Part shown: positions 39,466-49,044 of the stretch, in pieces
Numbering within the stretch: position 1 is the first letter of the stretch
Layout: every line of letters begins with the position of its first letter
From: Ruegeria lacuscaerulensis ITI-1157
GTDB lineage: Bacteria > Pseudomonadota > Alphaproteobacteria > Rhodobacterales > Rhodobacteraceae
Assembly: GCA_000161775.1 (NCBI GenBank)
Contig: GG704596.1
Location: 40,973 to 104,972, forward strand
Length of the DNA stretch: 64,000 nt
Direction of reading: 5' to 3'
The notes under the pieces: generated by a model
The model's database searches: none
Told to the model about the DNA's origin: nothing
What the model saw: the letters and a program-made list of their open reading frames with translations, nothing else
Position numbers and translations under genes: made by a program

Positions 39466-39550
39466 GGAACCTCCTGTTTCACTTCGGTTGACTAACGATT
39501 GGCGTGCCCGGTATCAAATTAAAGATGATCAGCCTAAATAAGTTTTTCTA
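39466..39550. promoter_or_regulatory. Divergent argO-argP control region
   Basis: 85 bp, AT-rich for this genome. It contains ATC-N8-GAT (ATCAAATTAAAGAT, 39513-39526), which fits the T-N11-A type site of LysR regulators. Presumably the ArgP binding site and both promoters. Confidence 0.5.
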
Positions 39551-40435
39551 ATGATGCTGGATCCGAACCAGCTGGCGGCCCTGGCCGCGATTCTGCGACA
39601 CGGGAGCTTTGACGCCGCCGCGACGCACCTGGCGGTAACACCCTCGGCGGTCTCGCAGAGGATCAAGGCGTTGGAAGATCGAGTAGGTGTGGCGCTGGTC
39701 CGCCGGGGCACCCCCTGCACCGGCACCCCTGCGGGCTTGCGTCTTGCGCGCCACGCCGAAGACGTCGGGCTGCTCGAGGCGCAATTGCGTCGGGAACTTG
39801 CACTGGACGAGGGGAGCAGCACGGCGCAAGTCCGCATCGCGGTGCCCGCCGACAGCCTGTCGACCTGGTTCATCGACGCTATGGCGGCCGTCGATGGATT
39901 GCTGTTCGATCTGGTGATCGACGATCAGGACCACTCGGCCGACTGGTTGCGCCGAGGCGAAGTGAGCGCAGCCATCTCGGTTGGAGGTCCGGTCGTACCG
40001 GGCTGTGACGCCACCCCGCTTGGAAAGTTGCGATACCTGCCGACGGCCAGCCCTGAATTCGTCGCACAGTGGTTTGCCGAAGGTGTTACCGCTCAGACCC
40101 TTGCGCGGGCACCCTGCCTGACCTTCAATCAAAAGGACCTGTTGCAAAAGGCATGGATCGAGCAACAGACTGGCCGGCGCATTTCTCCGCCCACCCATTT
40201 CTTGCCGTCGTCCCACGGGTTCGTGGAAGCTGCGGCTGCTGGTCTGGGTTGGGGCATGAACCCCGAACTGCTTGCGCGGCCGGCAATCGACGACGGAAGC
40301 CTTTCCGAAATAGTTCCCGATGCCCCGTTGGATGTGCCTCTGACCTGGCAGGTGGGGCGAATACTTGCGCCTGCCCTGGCCCCATTGACCTCAGCAATAA
40401 AAACCGCGGCGTCACGCGTTCTGGCGCCGCTCTGA
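39551..40435 (+). CDS. argP: LysR-family regulator, ArgP/IciA type
   Basis: 294 residues. N-terminal winged helix (1-60): NQLAALAAILRHGSFDAAAT, HLAVTPSAVSQRIKALEDRV. The effector domain follows with the ArgP-typical D-x-x-S-TWF region PADSLSTWFIDAM and FNQKDLLQKAWIEQQ. In relatives ArgP senses lysine/arginine and activates argO, which is divergent here. ATG 39551 or 39554 are equally possible starts. Confidence 0.88.
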   Translation: MMLDPNQLAALAAILRHGSFDAAATHLAVTPSAVSQRIKALEDRVGVALVRRGTPCTGTPAGLRLARHAEDVGLLEAQLRRELALDEGSSTAQVRIAVPADSLSTWFIDAMAAVDGLLFDLVIDDQDHSADWLRRGEVSAAISVGGPVVPGCDATPLGKLRYLPTASPEFVAQWFAEGVTAQTLARAPCLTFNQKDLLQKAWIEQQTGRRISPPTHFLPSSHGFVEAAAAGLGWGMNPELLARPAIDDGSLSEIVPDAPLDVPLTWQVGRILAPALAPLTSAIKTAASRVLAPL

Positions 40436-41226
40436 CTGCCGCCGCCCCAGGCTCCGCGACCCGTGCGTCGGGACAGGTTCCGATTGCACGGCCGCCCGCC
40501 TGCAATTCTGGGTTCGTTGACTGGAATAGCCGCCAAGTGCCTGCACGTCCCCCGGGCGTGTCGGTGCCCCCCTTTCATCGCTGGGCCGTTGTCCGACAAA
40601 AAACCTTCGGGCGAAGCGGGTTCCATGGGCGGCTAGGATCGCAACGAACAATAATGCCGCAAACGGACCACCGTGACGATCAGGTTGCAAGCTGCGGACC
40701 GCAACCGGAACGACGCCGACCCCGGACCGGCCTGATATGGACCAAGGCCGCGCTGTTCGGGGTCTGCGCGCATCACGGAAATTCAGGGCTTTGAGCAAGC
40801 AACATGCCTGGTTCACCAAACCCGTTGCCCAGCGAACATGGGCAACGGGCGCGAAACCAAGCCTGTTCGACCGCACTGTATTTCTCTGTGTGAATAGCTT
40901 GGCCGAACGACCATCAGACGGAAAGCCACACACCTGCGCCGGACAAGCATCGATGGGCTTGTGGTGTCATGATAAGGCTCTTTGGCAATCACCAAAGCCG
41001 CGGGCCCGTGTGATCGGCCAAGGCCACCCCAGGCCACATCGAAATGAACAGAGCCATCAAGCGTGGTCACATCCATCACCAGCAATCGGTATCAGGGGAA
41101 TTCCAGTTCATCCGCGAACTGCTCCAAACCACATGACGCAGTGCGCTGACCGGATCACGGAACTGACCTCATCCCGTTGATGCAAAACCCCTTGGACTGG
41201 ATCCGACTCGGCCTGATGGCGCGTTC
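40436..41226. other. 791-bp gap without a recognisable gene
   Basis: Between argP and the end of dppF no frame gives a convincing protein. The longest frames have shadow-like composition. A minus-strand stretch around 41085-40950 reads LVMDVTTLDGSVHFDVAWGG then ALVIAKEPYHDTT, which looks protein-like, but it is preceded in frame by a stop at about 41093 (EFP then stop). It may be a remnant gene. I found no tRNA, IS ends or clear terminator. Confidence 0.4.
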
Positions 41227-42210
41227 CTAGCCTGAGGCACCGGCCGGTGTACCGCCGTTTTCTGGAAAGAAGCAGGCTGCGGAATGGTCTTCATCCGGCA
41301 GAACAGGCCGTTCGGCGCGGCATCTGTCCTGCACCTTCCAGCACCGTGGCGCAAAGGGGCAGCCGTCGGGAATGGCCAGCGGTGACGGCAACTCACCCTT
41401 GAGCTGGATGCGTTCCTTCCTGGCGTCCGGGTCGGCCTGCGGCGTCGCCGACAGCAGAGCCTTGGCATAGGGGTGAAACGGAGCGCTGAACACCGCATCC
41501 CGGCTGCCCTTCTCGACCGCGCGGCCCAGATACATCACGATGACCTCGTCCGCGACATGCCGCACCACGCTGAGATCGTGCGAGATGAACAGATAGGCCA
41601 GTTGCATCCGTTCCTGCAGATCGACCAGCAGGTTCAGGATCGAGCTTTGGATGGACAGATCCAGCGCCGAAACCGGCTCGTCCAGAACCAGCACTTTCGG
41701 GTCCAGCATCAGGGCCCGCGCGATGGCGATACGCTGGCGCTGCCCGCCCGAGAACATATGCGGATAGCGGTCGAAATGTTCGGGTCGCAGACCGACGAGG
41801 CCCAGCATTTCGCGGGCCTTGGCCGTGCGTTCGGCGCTGCTGAGGTCCGGGCGGTTGATCTTGAGCGGCTCTTCCAGGATGGCCCCGATGCGATGGCGCG
41901 GGTTCAGCGATCCGTAGGGGTCCTGAAACACGATCTGAACCGATTTGCGCAGCGATGCCCAGTCGGACGGGCGGATCGGCTTGCCGTCCAGCGTCAGGGT
42001 GCCCGAGGTCGGTTCCTCGATCATGGTCACCATGCGCGCCAGCGTGGACTTGCCACAGCCGCTTTCGCCGACCACGGCCAGGGTCTTGCCCGGATAGAGC
42101 GCGAAATCCACACCGCCCACGGCCTTGAGCGTCCGGGTCTTTCCGAACAGGCCTCCGCTGACCTGATAGTGCCGCTGAAGCGCGGTCGCCTGCATAACCG
42201 GGTTCGTCAT
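41227..42210 (-). CDS. Dipeptide/oligopeptide ABC transporter ATP-binding protein (DppF-like)
   Basis: 327 residues. Walker A VGESGCGKST, signature FSGGQRQRIAI, Walker B VLVLDEPVSALD, switch His ISHDLSV, and the C-terminal oligopeptide-transporter extension with a four-Cys-like motif PDGCPFAPRCWKVQDRC that can bind an Fe-S cluster in DppD/F relatives. Second ATPase of the dpp operon, last gene. Its start overlaps the stop of dppD by 4 nt. Confidence 0.92.
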   Translation of the reverse strand: MTNPVMQATALQRHYQVSGGLFGKTRTLKAVGGVDFALYPGKTLAVVGESGCGKSTLARMVTMIEEPTSGTLTLDGKPIRPSDWASLRKSVQIVFQDPYGSLNPRHRIGAILEEPLKINRPDLSSAERTAKAREMLGLVGLRPEHFDRYPHMFSGGQRQRIAIARALMLDPKVLVLDEPVSALDLSIQSSILNLLVDLQERMQLAYLFISHDLSVVRHVADEVIVMYLGRAVEKGSRDAVFSAPFHPYAKALLSATPQADPDARKERIQLKGELPSPLAIPDGCPFAPRCWKVQDRCRAERPVLPDEDHSAACFFPENGGTPAGASG

Positions 42211-43184
42211 GATGCAACCCTTTCATCGGTATTCAGTGGGTAGAAGCAGCGGGCCCGGCCCAGGTCAGGCCCCAGCGCGGGTGGCACCTGGGCCTTGCAT
42301 TTCGCATCGGCAAACTTGCAGCGCGGCGAAAACAGACAGCCCTCGGGGCGGTCGAACTGCCCGGGCACGACGCCGGGGATGGTGGGCAGGTGCTTTTCCG
42401 TTGCCCGTTCGGGCAGCGCATCCAGCAGCGCCGCCGTATAAGGGTGATGCGGCGTCCGGAACAGGGGCCCGACGCGCTGTTCCTCGATCTTCTGGCCGGC
42501 ATATTGAACGCTGACCCGCTCGGCGGTTTCTGCGACCACGCCCATGTCATGCGTGATCAGAACCAGGCCCATGCCGGTTTCGTCCCGCAGCGCGGTCAGC
42601 AGGTCAAGGATCTGCGCCTGGATGGTCACGTCCAGGGCCGTGGTCGGTTCGTCCGCGATCAGCAGCTTGGGTTTGCAGGCAATCGCCATGGCGATCATCA
42701 CGCGTTGGTTCATGCCGCCCGACAGTTGATGCGGAAATGCCCCAAGGCGCTTTTCCGGGTCGGGGATGCCCACCTGCTCGAACAGTTCGATCGCGCGGGC
42801 CTGCCGTTCGCGCCGACCCATGCCAAGGTGGATGCGCAGTGCCTCGCGGATCTGCCAGCCCACGGTGAAACACGGGTTCAGCGACGACATCGGCTCCTGG
42901 AAGATCATGGCCAGGTCCTTGCCGATCATCTTGCGGCGCGCGGCGGCATCCATCGCCAGCAGGTCCTGCCCGTCAAAGCTTACTTCGTCGGCGGTGACCG
43001 TCGCGGTCCAGGGCAGCAAACCCATCACCGCCAGCATCGACACCGACTTGCCCGACCCGCTTTCGCCGACGATGGCCAGGATCTCGCCTTCGTCGACATC
43101 CTGATCCACGCCGTCCACGGCGCGGAACCGGCCGGATGCGGTGGCAAACTCGACGCTCAGGTTTCGGATACGCAACAGGGACAT
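42207..43184 (-). CDS. Dipeptide/oligopeptide ABC transporter ATP-binding protein (DppD-like)
   Basis: 325 residues with Walker [12 protein letters not shown], signature [14 protein letters not shown], Walker [13 protein letters not shown], and the C-terminal cysteine motif [17 protein letters not shown]. The SGGMNQR variant is typical of DppD/OppD. Pairs with DppF to power uptake of small peptides. Starts 4 bp after dppC ends. Confidence 0.92.
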   Translation of the reverse strand: MSLLRIRNLSVEFATASGRFRAVDGVDQDVDEGEILAIVGESGSGKSVSMLAVMGLLPWTATVTADEVSFDGQDLLAMDAAARRKMIGKDLAMIFQEPMSSLNPCFTVGWQIREALRIHLGMGRRERQARAIELFEQVGIPDPEKRLGAFPHQLSGGMNQRVMIAMAIACKPKLLIADEPTTALDVTIQAQILDLLTALRDETGMGLVLITHDMGVVAETAERVSVQYAGQKIEEQRVGPLFRTPHHPYTAALLDALPERATEKHLPTIPGVVPGQFDRPEGCLFSPRCKFADAKCKAQVPPALGPDLGRARCFYPLNTDERVAS

Positions 43185-43188
43185 CGGT

Positions 43189-44088
43189 CTAGCTCCGCTT
43201 CAGTTTCGGATCGAGCGCATCACGCAGGCCGTCGCCCATGAGGTTTATCGCCAGAACGGTGATCAGGATGGCAAGACCGGGGAAGGTGACGACCCACCAG
43301 GCGCGCAGGATGAACTCGCGGCTTTCGGCCAGCATGGTGCCCCATTCTGGCGTGGGCGGCTGCGCCCCCATGCCCAGAAAGCCAAGCGCGGCCACATCGA
43401 GGATCGCGTTCGAAAACGACAGTGCCGCCTGCACGATGATCGGCGCGACGCAATTGGGCAGGACGGTGATGAACATCAGCCGCGGCAGGCCCGCCCCGGC
43501 GACGCGGGCGGAAATCACATAATCCTTCGAGCGCTCGGCCAGCACCGCCGCGCGGGTCAGGCGCACGAAATGCGGCTGATAGGCGATGGCGATGGCGATC
43601 ATAGCGTTGATCAGAGACGGGCCGAGGATTGCCACCAGCACCAGGGCCAGCAGCAGCGCCGGGAAGGACAGGATGATGTCCATGATCCGCATGATGATGG
43701 TATCGACCCATTTGGGCGCAAAGCCCGAGATCAGCCCGATGATGATCCCTCCGGCCGAGGCCAGCACAACCACCATGATCCCCACCAGGAAGGTCAGCTG
43801 CGAGCCATAGAGCAGCCGGGACAGCAGGTCGCGGCCCAGCGGATCGGTCCCCAGGATATAGGACCAGCTTCCGCCCTCTTGCCAGACCGGCGGCAGCAAC
43901 GTCGCGGCACGGTTCTGTGCCGTTGGATCGTGGGGCGCGATCAGCCCGGCGAACACCGCGATCAGCACCAGCGCGGAAAAGACGTAAAGACCGATGACCG
44001 CGCCGCGGTTTTCGCGGAAATAGTACCAGAATTCGCGCAGCGCGCTGGGGCGGGACGGAGCCGTTGTGATTTGCGTAGTATCAGCCAT
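43189..44088 (-). CDS. Dipeptide/oligopeptide ABC permease (DppC-like)
   Basis: 299 residues from ATG 44088 (MADTTQITTAPSRPSALREF). First helix GAVIGLYVFSALVLIAVFAG, then a periplasmic segment, then four to five helices; EAA-like loop RVAGAGLPRLMFITVLPNCV and the C-terminal NLMGDGLRDALDPKLKRS, which is diagnostic for DppC/OppC. An upstream ATG would overlap dppB; 44088 leaves a 1-bp gap. Confidence 0.9.
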   Translation of the reverse strand: MADTTQITTAPSRPSALREFWYYFRENRGAVIGLYVFSALVLIAVFAGLIAPHDPTAQNRAATLLPPVWQEGGSWSYILGTDPLGRDLLSRLLYGSQLTFLVGIMVVVLASAGGIIIGLISGFAPKWVDTIIMRIMDIILSFPALLLALVLVAILGPSLINAMIAIAIAYQPHFVRLTRAAVLAERSKDYVISARVAGAGLPRLMFITVLPNCVAPIIVQAALSFSNAILDVAALGFLGMGAQPPTPEWGTMLAESREFILRAWWVVTFPGLAILITVLAINLMGDGLRDALDPKLKRS

Positions 44089-44089
44089 G

Positions 44090-45097
44090 TCAGCGCTTCC
44101 GGATCTTGGGGTTGATGAGACCATAGAGCATGTCGACGATCAGGTTCACGACCATGACCAGCACCGCCACCAGAAGCAGCCCGCCCTGCACCACGGGGTA
44201 GTCGCGGCGGAAGATGCTGTCGACCATCCACTTGCCGATGCCGGGCCAGCTGAAGATCGTCTCGGTCAGGATCGCACCGGCCAACAGGGTGCCGACCGAC
44301 AGACCGATCACCGTGACCACCGGGATCAGCGCGTTGCGCAAGGCGTGGATGCCATTGATCCGCGCAGGCGTCAGCCCCTTGGCGCGTGCGGTGCGGATAT
44401 AGTCTTCGCCCAGCACCTCGAGCATCGCCGAGCGAGTCTGGCGCGCAATCACGGCCAGCGGAATGGTGCCCAGCACGATGGTCGGCAGGATCAGGTGACG
44501 CACCGCCGAAAGGAACGCCCCCTTCTGCCCCGACGCAAGACTGTCGATCAGCATGAACCCGGTTGGATCGGGGAAATAATATTGCAGCCCGATCCGCCCG
44601 GACACCGGCGTCCATTGCAGATTGCCGGAAAACACGATGATCAGCAGCAGCGCCCACCAGAAGATCGGCATGGAGTATCCCACCAGAGCCGTCGACATCA
44701 GCGCCCGGTCAAAGAACTTGCCGCGGTTCACAGCCGCGATCACGCCGGCCGGCAGACCCAGCGCCACCGCAAAGATCATCGCGCAGATCGACAGTTCCAG
44801 CGTGGCCGGAAACAACGAAAAGAACTCGTCCCATACCGGGCGTTTGGTGACGAAGGATACCCCCAGATCACCCTGCAGAACCCCGGTCAGATAATCCCAG
44901 TACTGAACATAGATAGGACGATCATAGCCGAACTGCGCAGCCAGCTCGGCATAGCGTTCCTCGGAGATGCCCCGCTCGCCCGCCATCACCTGAATGGGGT
45001 CGCCCGGCAAGGCGCGGATGAAGCTGAAAGACACCAGCGTCACCCCGATGAAGGTGGGGATGAACGTCAGCAGTCGGGCCAGAACATAGTTCAGCAT
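44090..45097 (-). CDS. Dipeptide/oligopeptide ABC permease (DppB-like)
   Basis: 335 residues, N-terminal MLNYVLARLLTFIPTFIGVT and TLVSFSFIRALPGDPIQVMA are hallmarks of DppB; six helices; EAA-like loop RTARAKGLTPARINGIHALR; C-terminal VNLIVDMLYGLINPKIRKR. Its start overlaps the end of the peptidase gene by 7 bp. Confidence 0.92.
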   Translation of the reverse strand: MLNYVLARLLTFIPTFIGVTLVSFSFIRALPGDPIQVMAGERGISEERYAELAAQFGYDRPIYVQYWDYLTGVLQGDLGVSFVTKRPVWDEFFSLFPATLELSICAMIFAVALGLPAGVIAAVNRGKFFDRALMSTALVGYSMPIFWWALLLIIVFSGNLQWTPVSGRIGLQYYFPDPTGFMLIDSLASGQKGAFLSAVRHLILPTIVLGTIPLAVIARQTRSAMLEVLGEDYIRTARAKGLTPARINGIHALRNALIPVVTVIGLSVGTLLAGAILTETIFSWPGIGKWMVDSIFRRDYPVVQGGLLLVAVLVMVVNLIVDMLYGLINPKIRKR

Positions 45098-46200
45098 GAA
45101 ATCACCTGTAGGTCTTTCGGGAAGCGGGTCAGGACCTGGCAGCCGTCCTGGGTGATCAGAACGTCATCTTCGATCCGGACACCGAAATTCCCGATCTGAT
45201 AAAGGCCTGGCTCATTGGTGTAAACCGTTCCGGCGGGCAGCTCGGCCATGTTGCCGCGCATGATATAGGGCGCTTCGTGCACGTCGCGGCCCAGACCGTG
45301 CCCGGTTTTCGTGCGAATACGGTCGGCAAAGGGAGAGGCCTCGAACACGCAGGTTGCGGCATCGTCGATCTCGTGCGCGGTCACGCCCGCGCGGGTGACC
45401 GCCAGCGCGGCCAGGTTGGCCCGCAGAACGGTTTCATATACGGCCTGCGCCTCGTCTGACGCGTGACCCAGGAACACGGTGCGGGTGATGTCGGCGGCAA
45501 AGCCATCCTTGCGCGCGCCGAAATCGATCAGCAGCGCGTCGCCCTCGCGTACCGCATAATCCGCGCGTGCATGGGCATGGGGGCGGGCCGAGTTGTCCCC
45601 GGCGGCGACGATGGGCGGAAAGGACAGCCCGTCGGCGCCTTCCTCGAACAGAAAGCGGATCAATGTCTGCTCGATCTGCTTCTCGCTCTGACCCGGGGCA
45701 ACGGTTTCAAGCGTACGCGTCAGGGCCCGTTCGGAAATGTCGATGGCGCGCTGCAGGGCCGCGATGTCCTCGGGCGTCTTGATCATGCGCAGGCCGGAAA
45801 TCTCGGCCTCGGCGTCGATTATGCGCAGATCTGGCTGGGCGGCCAGCAGGGCATGATGCACGAAGACCCGCATGACCTGGCCCTCGACCGCCAGCGACGA
45901 GATCCGCAGGTGATCCATCAGGGCCACGAAGGCGTCTTGATACCCGGTCTGATCGCGCCAGTCGAAAACCGCGCCTTCAAACCCGGTCAGCTCCCAGCTT
46001 CCCAACTCGAGGTTCGGGACAAGTGCCGCCGCAGCGCCCTCGGCCGGGATGACCAGCAGGAACGGCCGCTCATGGCTCATGAAGCTGTGGCCGAGCGCGC
46101 GGGTGAAATTCGGGCCGGGCACCAGCGCCACGGCATCCATGCCCAGATTGCGGGCGACCCCGGCATATTCGGAAAGTCGATCGGATAGAGTCGTTGACAT
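45091..46200 (-). CDS. M24-family Xaa-Pro-type aminopeptidase inside the dpp operon
   Basis: 369 residues (ATG 46200, MSTTLSDRLSEYAGVARNLG). A creatinase/prolidase N-terminal domain (about 1-130) is followed by the pita-bread catalytic domain with metal ligands in LLIDFGARKDGFAADITRTV, KTGHGLGRDVHEAPYI, YTNEPGLYQIGNFGVRIEDD. These D/D/H/E/E residues fit Xaa-Pro aminopeptidase/prolidase. Lack of a signal peptide places it in the cytoplasm. It lies between dppA and dppB and probably cleaves imported peptides. M24 enzymes that act on other bonds (for example creatinase, ectoine hydrolase) are possible. Confidence 0.85.
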   Translation of the reverse strand: MSTTLSDRLSEYAGVARNLGMDAVALVPGPNFTRALGHSFMSHERPFLLVIPAEGAAAALVPNLELGSWELTGFEGAVFDWRDQTGYQDAFVALMDHLRISSLAVEGQVMRVFVHHALLAAQPDLRIIDAEAEISGLRMIKTPEDIAALQRAIDISERALTRTLETVAPGQSEKQIEQTLIRFLFEEGADGLSFPPIVAAGDNSARPHAHARADYAVREGDALLIDFGARKDGFAADITRTVFLGHASDEAQAVYETVLRANLAALAVTRAGVTAHEIDDAATCVFEASPFADRIRTKTGHGLGRDVHEAPYIMRGNMAELPAGTVYTNEPGLYQIGNFGVRIEDDVLITQDGCQVLTRFPKDLQVISC

Positions 46201-46280
46201 GGACGATGCGCCCCCAGCCTCGTCGGAATATGGTCGGGGCGGCACAACCTGCGCCGCCCCGGTCGGTGATGTCGGCCGAT

Positions 46281-47870
46281 CTACTGCTTCAGGCCGACCT
46301 GATTGAAGATGTGCCCGCCCAGCGGATGCACGACATAGCCTTCGACCTCGGGGCGCATGGTCATGTACACGACCGAATGCGCGATCGTGGCCCAGGGCGC
46401 CTGCTCCTTGAAGATTACCTGCGCCTGCTTGTAGAGCTCTTCGCGCTCTTCCTGGGACGACAGAACCTTGGCCTTCTGGATCAGCGCGTCGAACTCCTCG
46501 TTGCACCATTGTGCGCGGTTGGATTTCTCGACCCCGTCGCAGCCCAGCAGCACGGCCAGGAAGTTGTCCGGGTCGCCGTTGTCTCCGGTCCAGCCCAGCA
46601 GAACCGCGCCGTCACGATCCTTGGCCTTCGACCGCTCGAGGTATTCACCCCATTCGTAGGACACGATTTCCACATCCACGCCGATCTTGGCAAAGTCTTC
46701 CTGCATCAGCTCGGCCATGCGGCGGGCATTCGGGTTATAGGGCCGCTGCACCGGCATCGCCCAGATCTTCATCGACAGATCAGTAATGCCTTCGGCCTCG
46801 AGCGCGGCCTTGGCGGCTTCGGGATCATATGGATCGTCCTGGATCTCGTCGTTGTAGGACCACATGGTCGGCGGGATCGGGTTCTTGGCGATCTGACCCG
46901 AGCCCTGGAACACCACGTCGATGATGGCCTGCTTGTCGATGGCCATGTTCAGCGCCTTGCGGACCTTGGGGTTGTCGAAGGGCGGCATCTGGGTGTTGTA
47001 GGCCAGATAGCCTACGTTCAGGCCCTCCTGCTCCATCACCACGATGTCTTCGGCATCCTTCATCGCCTGAACGTCGGCCGGGTTCGGATAGGCCATCACA
47101 TGGCATTCGCCGGCCTGAACCTTCTGATAACGCACCGAGGCATCCGGCGTGATCGCAAAGATCAGGTTCTCGACCTTCGCATTGTCCCCCCAATAGTCGT
47201 CGTTGCGGACATAGCGGATGACCGCGTCTTTCTGATAGGCTTGGAACTTGAATGGGCCGGTGCCGATCGGCGCCTGGTTCAACATCTCGGGCGTGCCGGC
47301 GGCCAGCATGGCGTCGGCATATTCCTTGGACACGATCGAGGCGAAATCCATCGCCATGTTTGCGATGAACGGCGCCTCGGGGCGGGTCAGGTGGAATGCA
47401 ACCGTGTAGTCGTCAACCTTTTCGATGCGGTCGATCAGGTCCGGCATCGACATCCCGCCGAAATATTCCCAGGTGCCGCCGGACACCGTGTGATACGGGT
47501 TTTCGGGGTTGCCCTGACGATCAAAGCTGAAGATTACGTCATCGGCGTTGAAGTCGCGCGTGGGCGTGAACATGTCGTTGGAATGAAACTTCACGCCCTT
47601 GCGTAGCTTGAAGGTCACGGTCTTGCCGTCGTCGGACACTTCCCAGCTTTCCGCCAGACCAGGGATGGTTTCGGTGGTGCCGACCTTGAATTCGACCAGT
47701 CGGTTGTAGATCGGGTGGCTGGAGGCGTCGAAGGTGGTGCCGGCCGTGTAAAGGGCCGGATCGAAGCCTTCGGGCGATCCTTCGGAACAATAGACCAGCG
47801 CTTGCGCCTGAGCGGACACGCCCAGTACGCTCAGCAAAAGGCCCGTGGCCAAAAGTTTGTTCAATGACAT
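46281..47870 (-). CDS. Periplasmic dipeptide/oligopeptide-binding protein (DppA-like)
   Basis: 529 residues, family SBP_bac_5. Signal peptide MSLNKLLATGLLLSVLGVSA ends near AQA. Mature features: LVYCSEGSPEGFDPALYTAG, VEFKVGTTETIPGLAESWEV, KTVTFKLRKGVKFHS and FSFDRQGNPENPYH; C-terminal AHSVVYMTMRPEVEGYVVHP. YCSEGSPEGFDPAL is typical of DppA. First transport gene after the XRE-cupin regulator (66-bp gap). Confidence 0.92.
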   Translation of the reverse strand: MSLNKLLATGLLLSVLGVSAQAQALVYCSEGSPEGFDPALYTAGTTFDASSHPIYNRLVEFKVGTTETIPGLAESWEVSDDGKTVTFKLRKGVKFHSNDMFTPTRDFNADDVIFSFDRQGNPENPYHTVSGGTWEYFGGMSMPDLIDRIEKVDDYTVAFHLTRPEAPFIANMAMDFASIVSKEYADAMLAAGTPEMLNQAPIGTGPFKFQAYQKDAVIRYVRNDDYWGDNAKVENLIFAITPDASVRYQKVQAGECHVMAYPNPADVQAMKDAEDIVVMEQEGLNVGYLAYNTQMPPFDNPKVRKALNMAIDKQAIIDVVFQGSGQIAKNPIPPTMWSYNDEIQDDPYDPEAAKAALEAEGITDLSMKIWAMPVQRPYNPNARRMAELMQEDFAKIGVDVEIVSYEWGEYLERSKAKDRDGAVLLGWTGDNGDPDNFLAVLLGCDGVEKSNRAQWCNEEFDALIQKAKVLSSQEEREELYKQAQVIFKEQAPWATIAHSVVYMTMRPEVEGYVVHPLGGHIFNQVGLKQ

Positions 47871-47936
47871 CTTTTTTCTCTCCTGGTTGGTATGGTGTTG
47901 TTGGTTACGGATTCTTGCGTCCGTCGAGGACCGGGT

Positions 47937-48587
47937 TCAGCGCCTGAGCGGCAGCATCTCCCGTATTCCTTTCGATGGCTCGGCCTCTGATTGCGCAATT
48001 TCGCCGGATTTTTCGTACTGCATCCGTCCGACCCAGAGTATGCGGGCCGGCCTGTCGGTTTTGTTGGCCCAGCAATGCGGTGTGGTTCCCAGGTAATGAA
48101 GGCTGTCGCCCGGGCCCATGATGTATTCCCGCTCGCCGACGATCTGCGAGATCGTGCCTTCGAGGATATAGATGATCTCCTCTCCGACATGGGTGACCAC
48201 CTCGGATTCGTAACCGGGTGGGACATTCATCACATACGAGGTCAGCTCGTGACCGGCGCGTTCCACCCCGATCTGTTCATATTCGATGGATGAACCGGCC
48301 ACCGCGAATTTCGGCCGACTATCCCCGCGTGTCAGGCTGTCTACCGTGTGCGGGGTTCTGACGAAGTAATCGGTATCGACCTCCAGCGCCTGCGCGATCT
48401 GGGTCAAGGTGCCCAGCGTAGGCGTCGCATTGCCGCGCTCGACCTGGCTGAGATAGCCGACGGAAACACCCGACACGTTCGACACGTCCTGCAATGTCAT
48501 CGACAGCCTTTGCCGCCGCGTGCGCATGCGCCGCCCCAGCTCGTCCGCCGAGCCATGCCTGGGTGTTGTGTCGATTTTATTCTGCAC
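47937..48587 (-). CDS. XRE-cupin transcriptional regulator at the head of the dpp operon
   Basis: About 216 residues if the GTG at 48587 (VQNKIDTTPRHGSADELGRR) is the start; an ATG a little downstream (MRTRRQRLSMTLQDVS) would be a shorter option. XRE helix-turn-helix: MTLQDVSNVSGVSVGYLSQV, ERGNATPTLGTLTQIAQALE. The C-terminal cupin (about 130-205) has VVTHVGEEIIYILEGTISQI, YIMGPGDSLHYLGTTPHCWA. This SutR/PuuR-like architecture senses a small molecule. It is followed on the same strand by dppA, so it likely controls the dpp genes and itself. Confidence 0.85.
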   Translation of the reverse strand: MQNKIDTTPRHGSADELGRRMRTRRQRLSMTLQDVSNVSGVSVGYLSQVERGNATPTLGTLTQIAQALEVDTDYFVRTPHTVDSLTRGDSRPKFAVAGSSIEYEQIGVERAGHELTSYVMNVPPGYESEVVTHVGEEIIYILEGTISQIVGEREYIMGPGDSLHYLGTTPHCWANKTDRPARILWVGRMQYEKSGEIAQSEAEPSKGIREMLPLRR

Positions 48588-49044
48588 GTGTCCGCAGCGG
48601 GGTTGCCAGCTTTGTGATGGCGCCCAGCGTGGTAAAAAAAATTTTGTTGTCAATAAAAATATTATTCTTCCGGTCAAACAGCCCTGTACTCGGCCATCGG
48701 CAATCGACAGGCTTTTCCGCAAGAACCCGTTGCCGGACAGGCAGGCGCATCTGCAGGATGCGGCCGAGAGCGGCCAACACTGCCGGTCGTGACCGCAACC
48801 GCCCGAGCCACCAAGACTTGGGCGTCGAACCCTTTGTGAATCCTGCGCCAGATCCGGGGTTGGGGCCACCACGCGTGCGCGCGACCCCGCCCCCCTTCCC
48901 CCTCCGCGGCCCGGCAGGGCATCGCGACACAATGTCCCCAGAGGACCCTTGCTGCCGCGATGAAACGATTGGAAAGGCGCGCGGCTGTTGCATCTTGCCT
49001 GAAGCGAAGTTCAAGATGGGTTCATGCGGCGCTCACCGGCGGGC
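48588..49044. other. 457-bp intergenic region with AT-rich promoter block
   Basis: The part 48630-48675 is very AT-rich (GGTAAAAAAAATTTTGTTG on the plus strand, then TCAATAAAAATATTATTC). On the minus strand it reads TTGACA (a good -35) pointing to the regulator/dpp operon; no clear -10 follows. From about 48700 to 49020 I see nothing recognisable, GC-rich with no plausible protein. Confidence 0.45.

Noticed and set aside
40436-41226. Insertion sequence or transposase remnant
   Set aside because: I could not find terminal inverted repeats, DDE motifs or target duplications; only a vague protein-like fragment remains.
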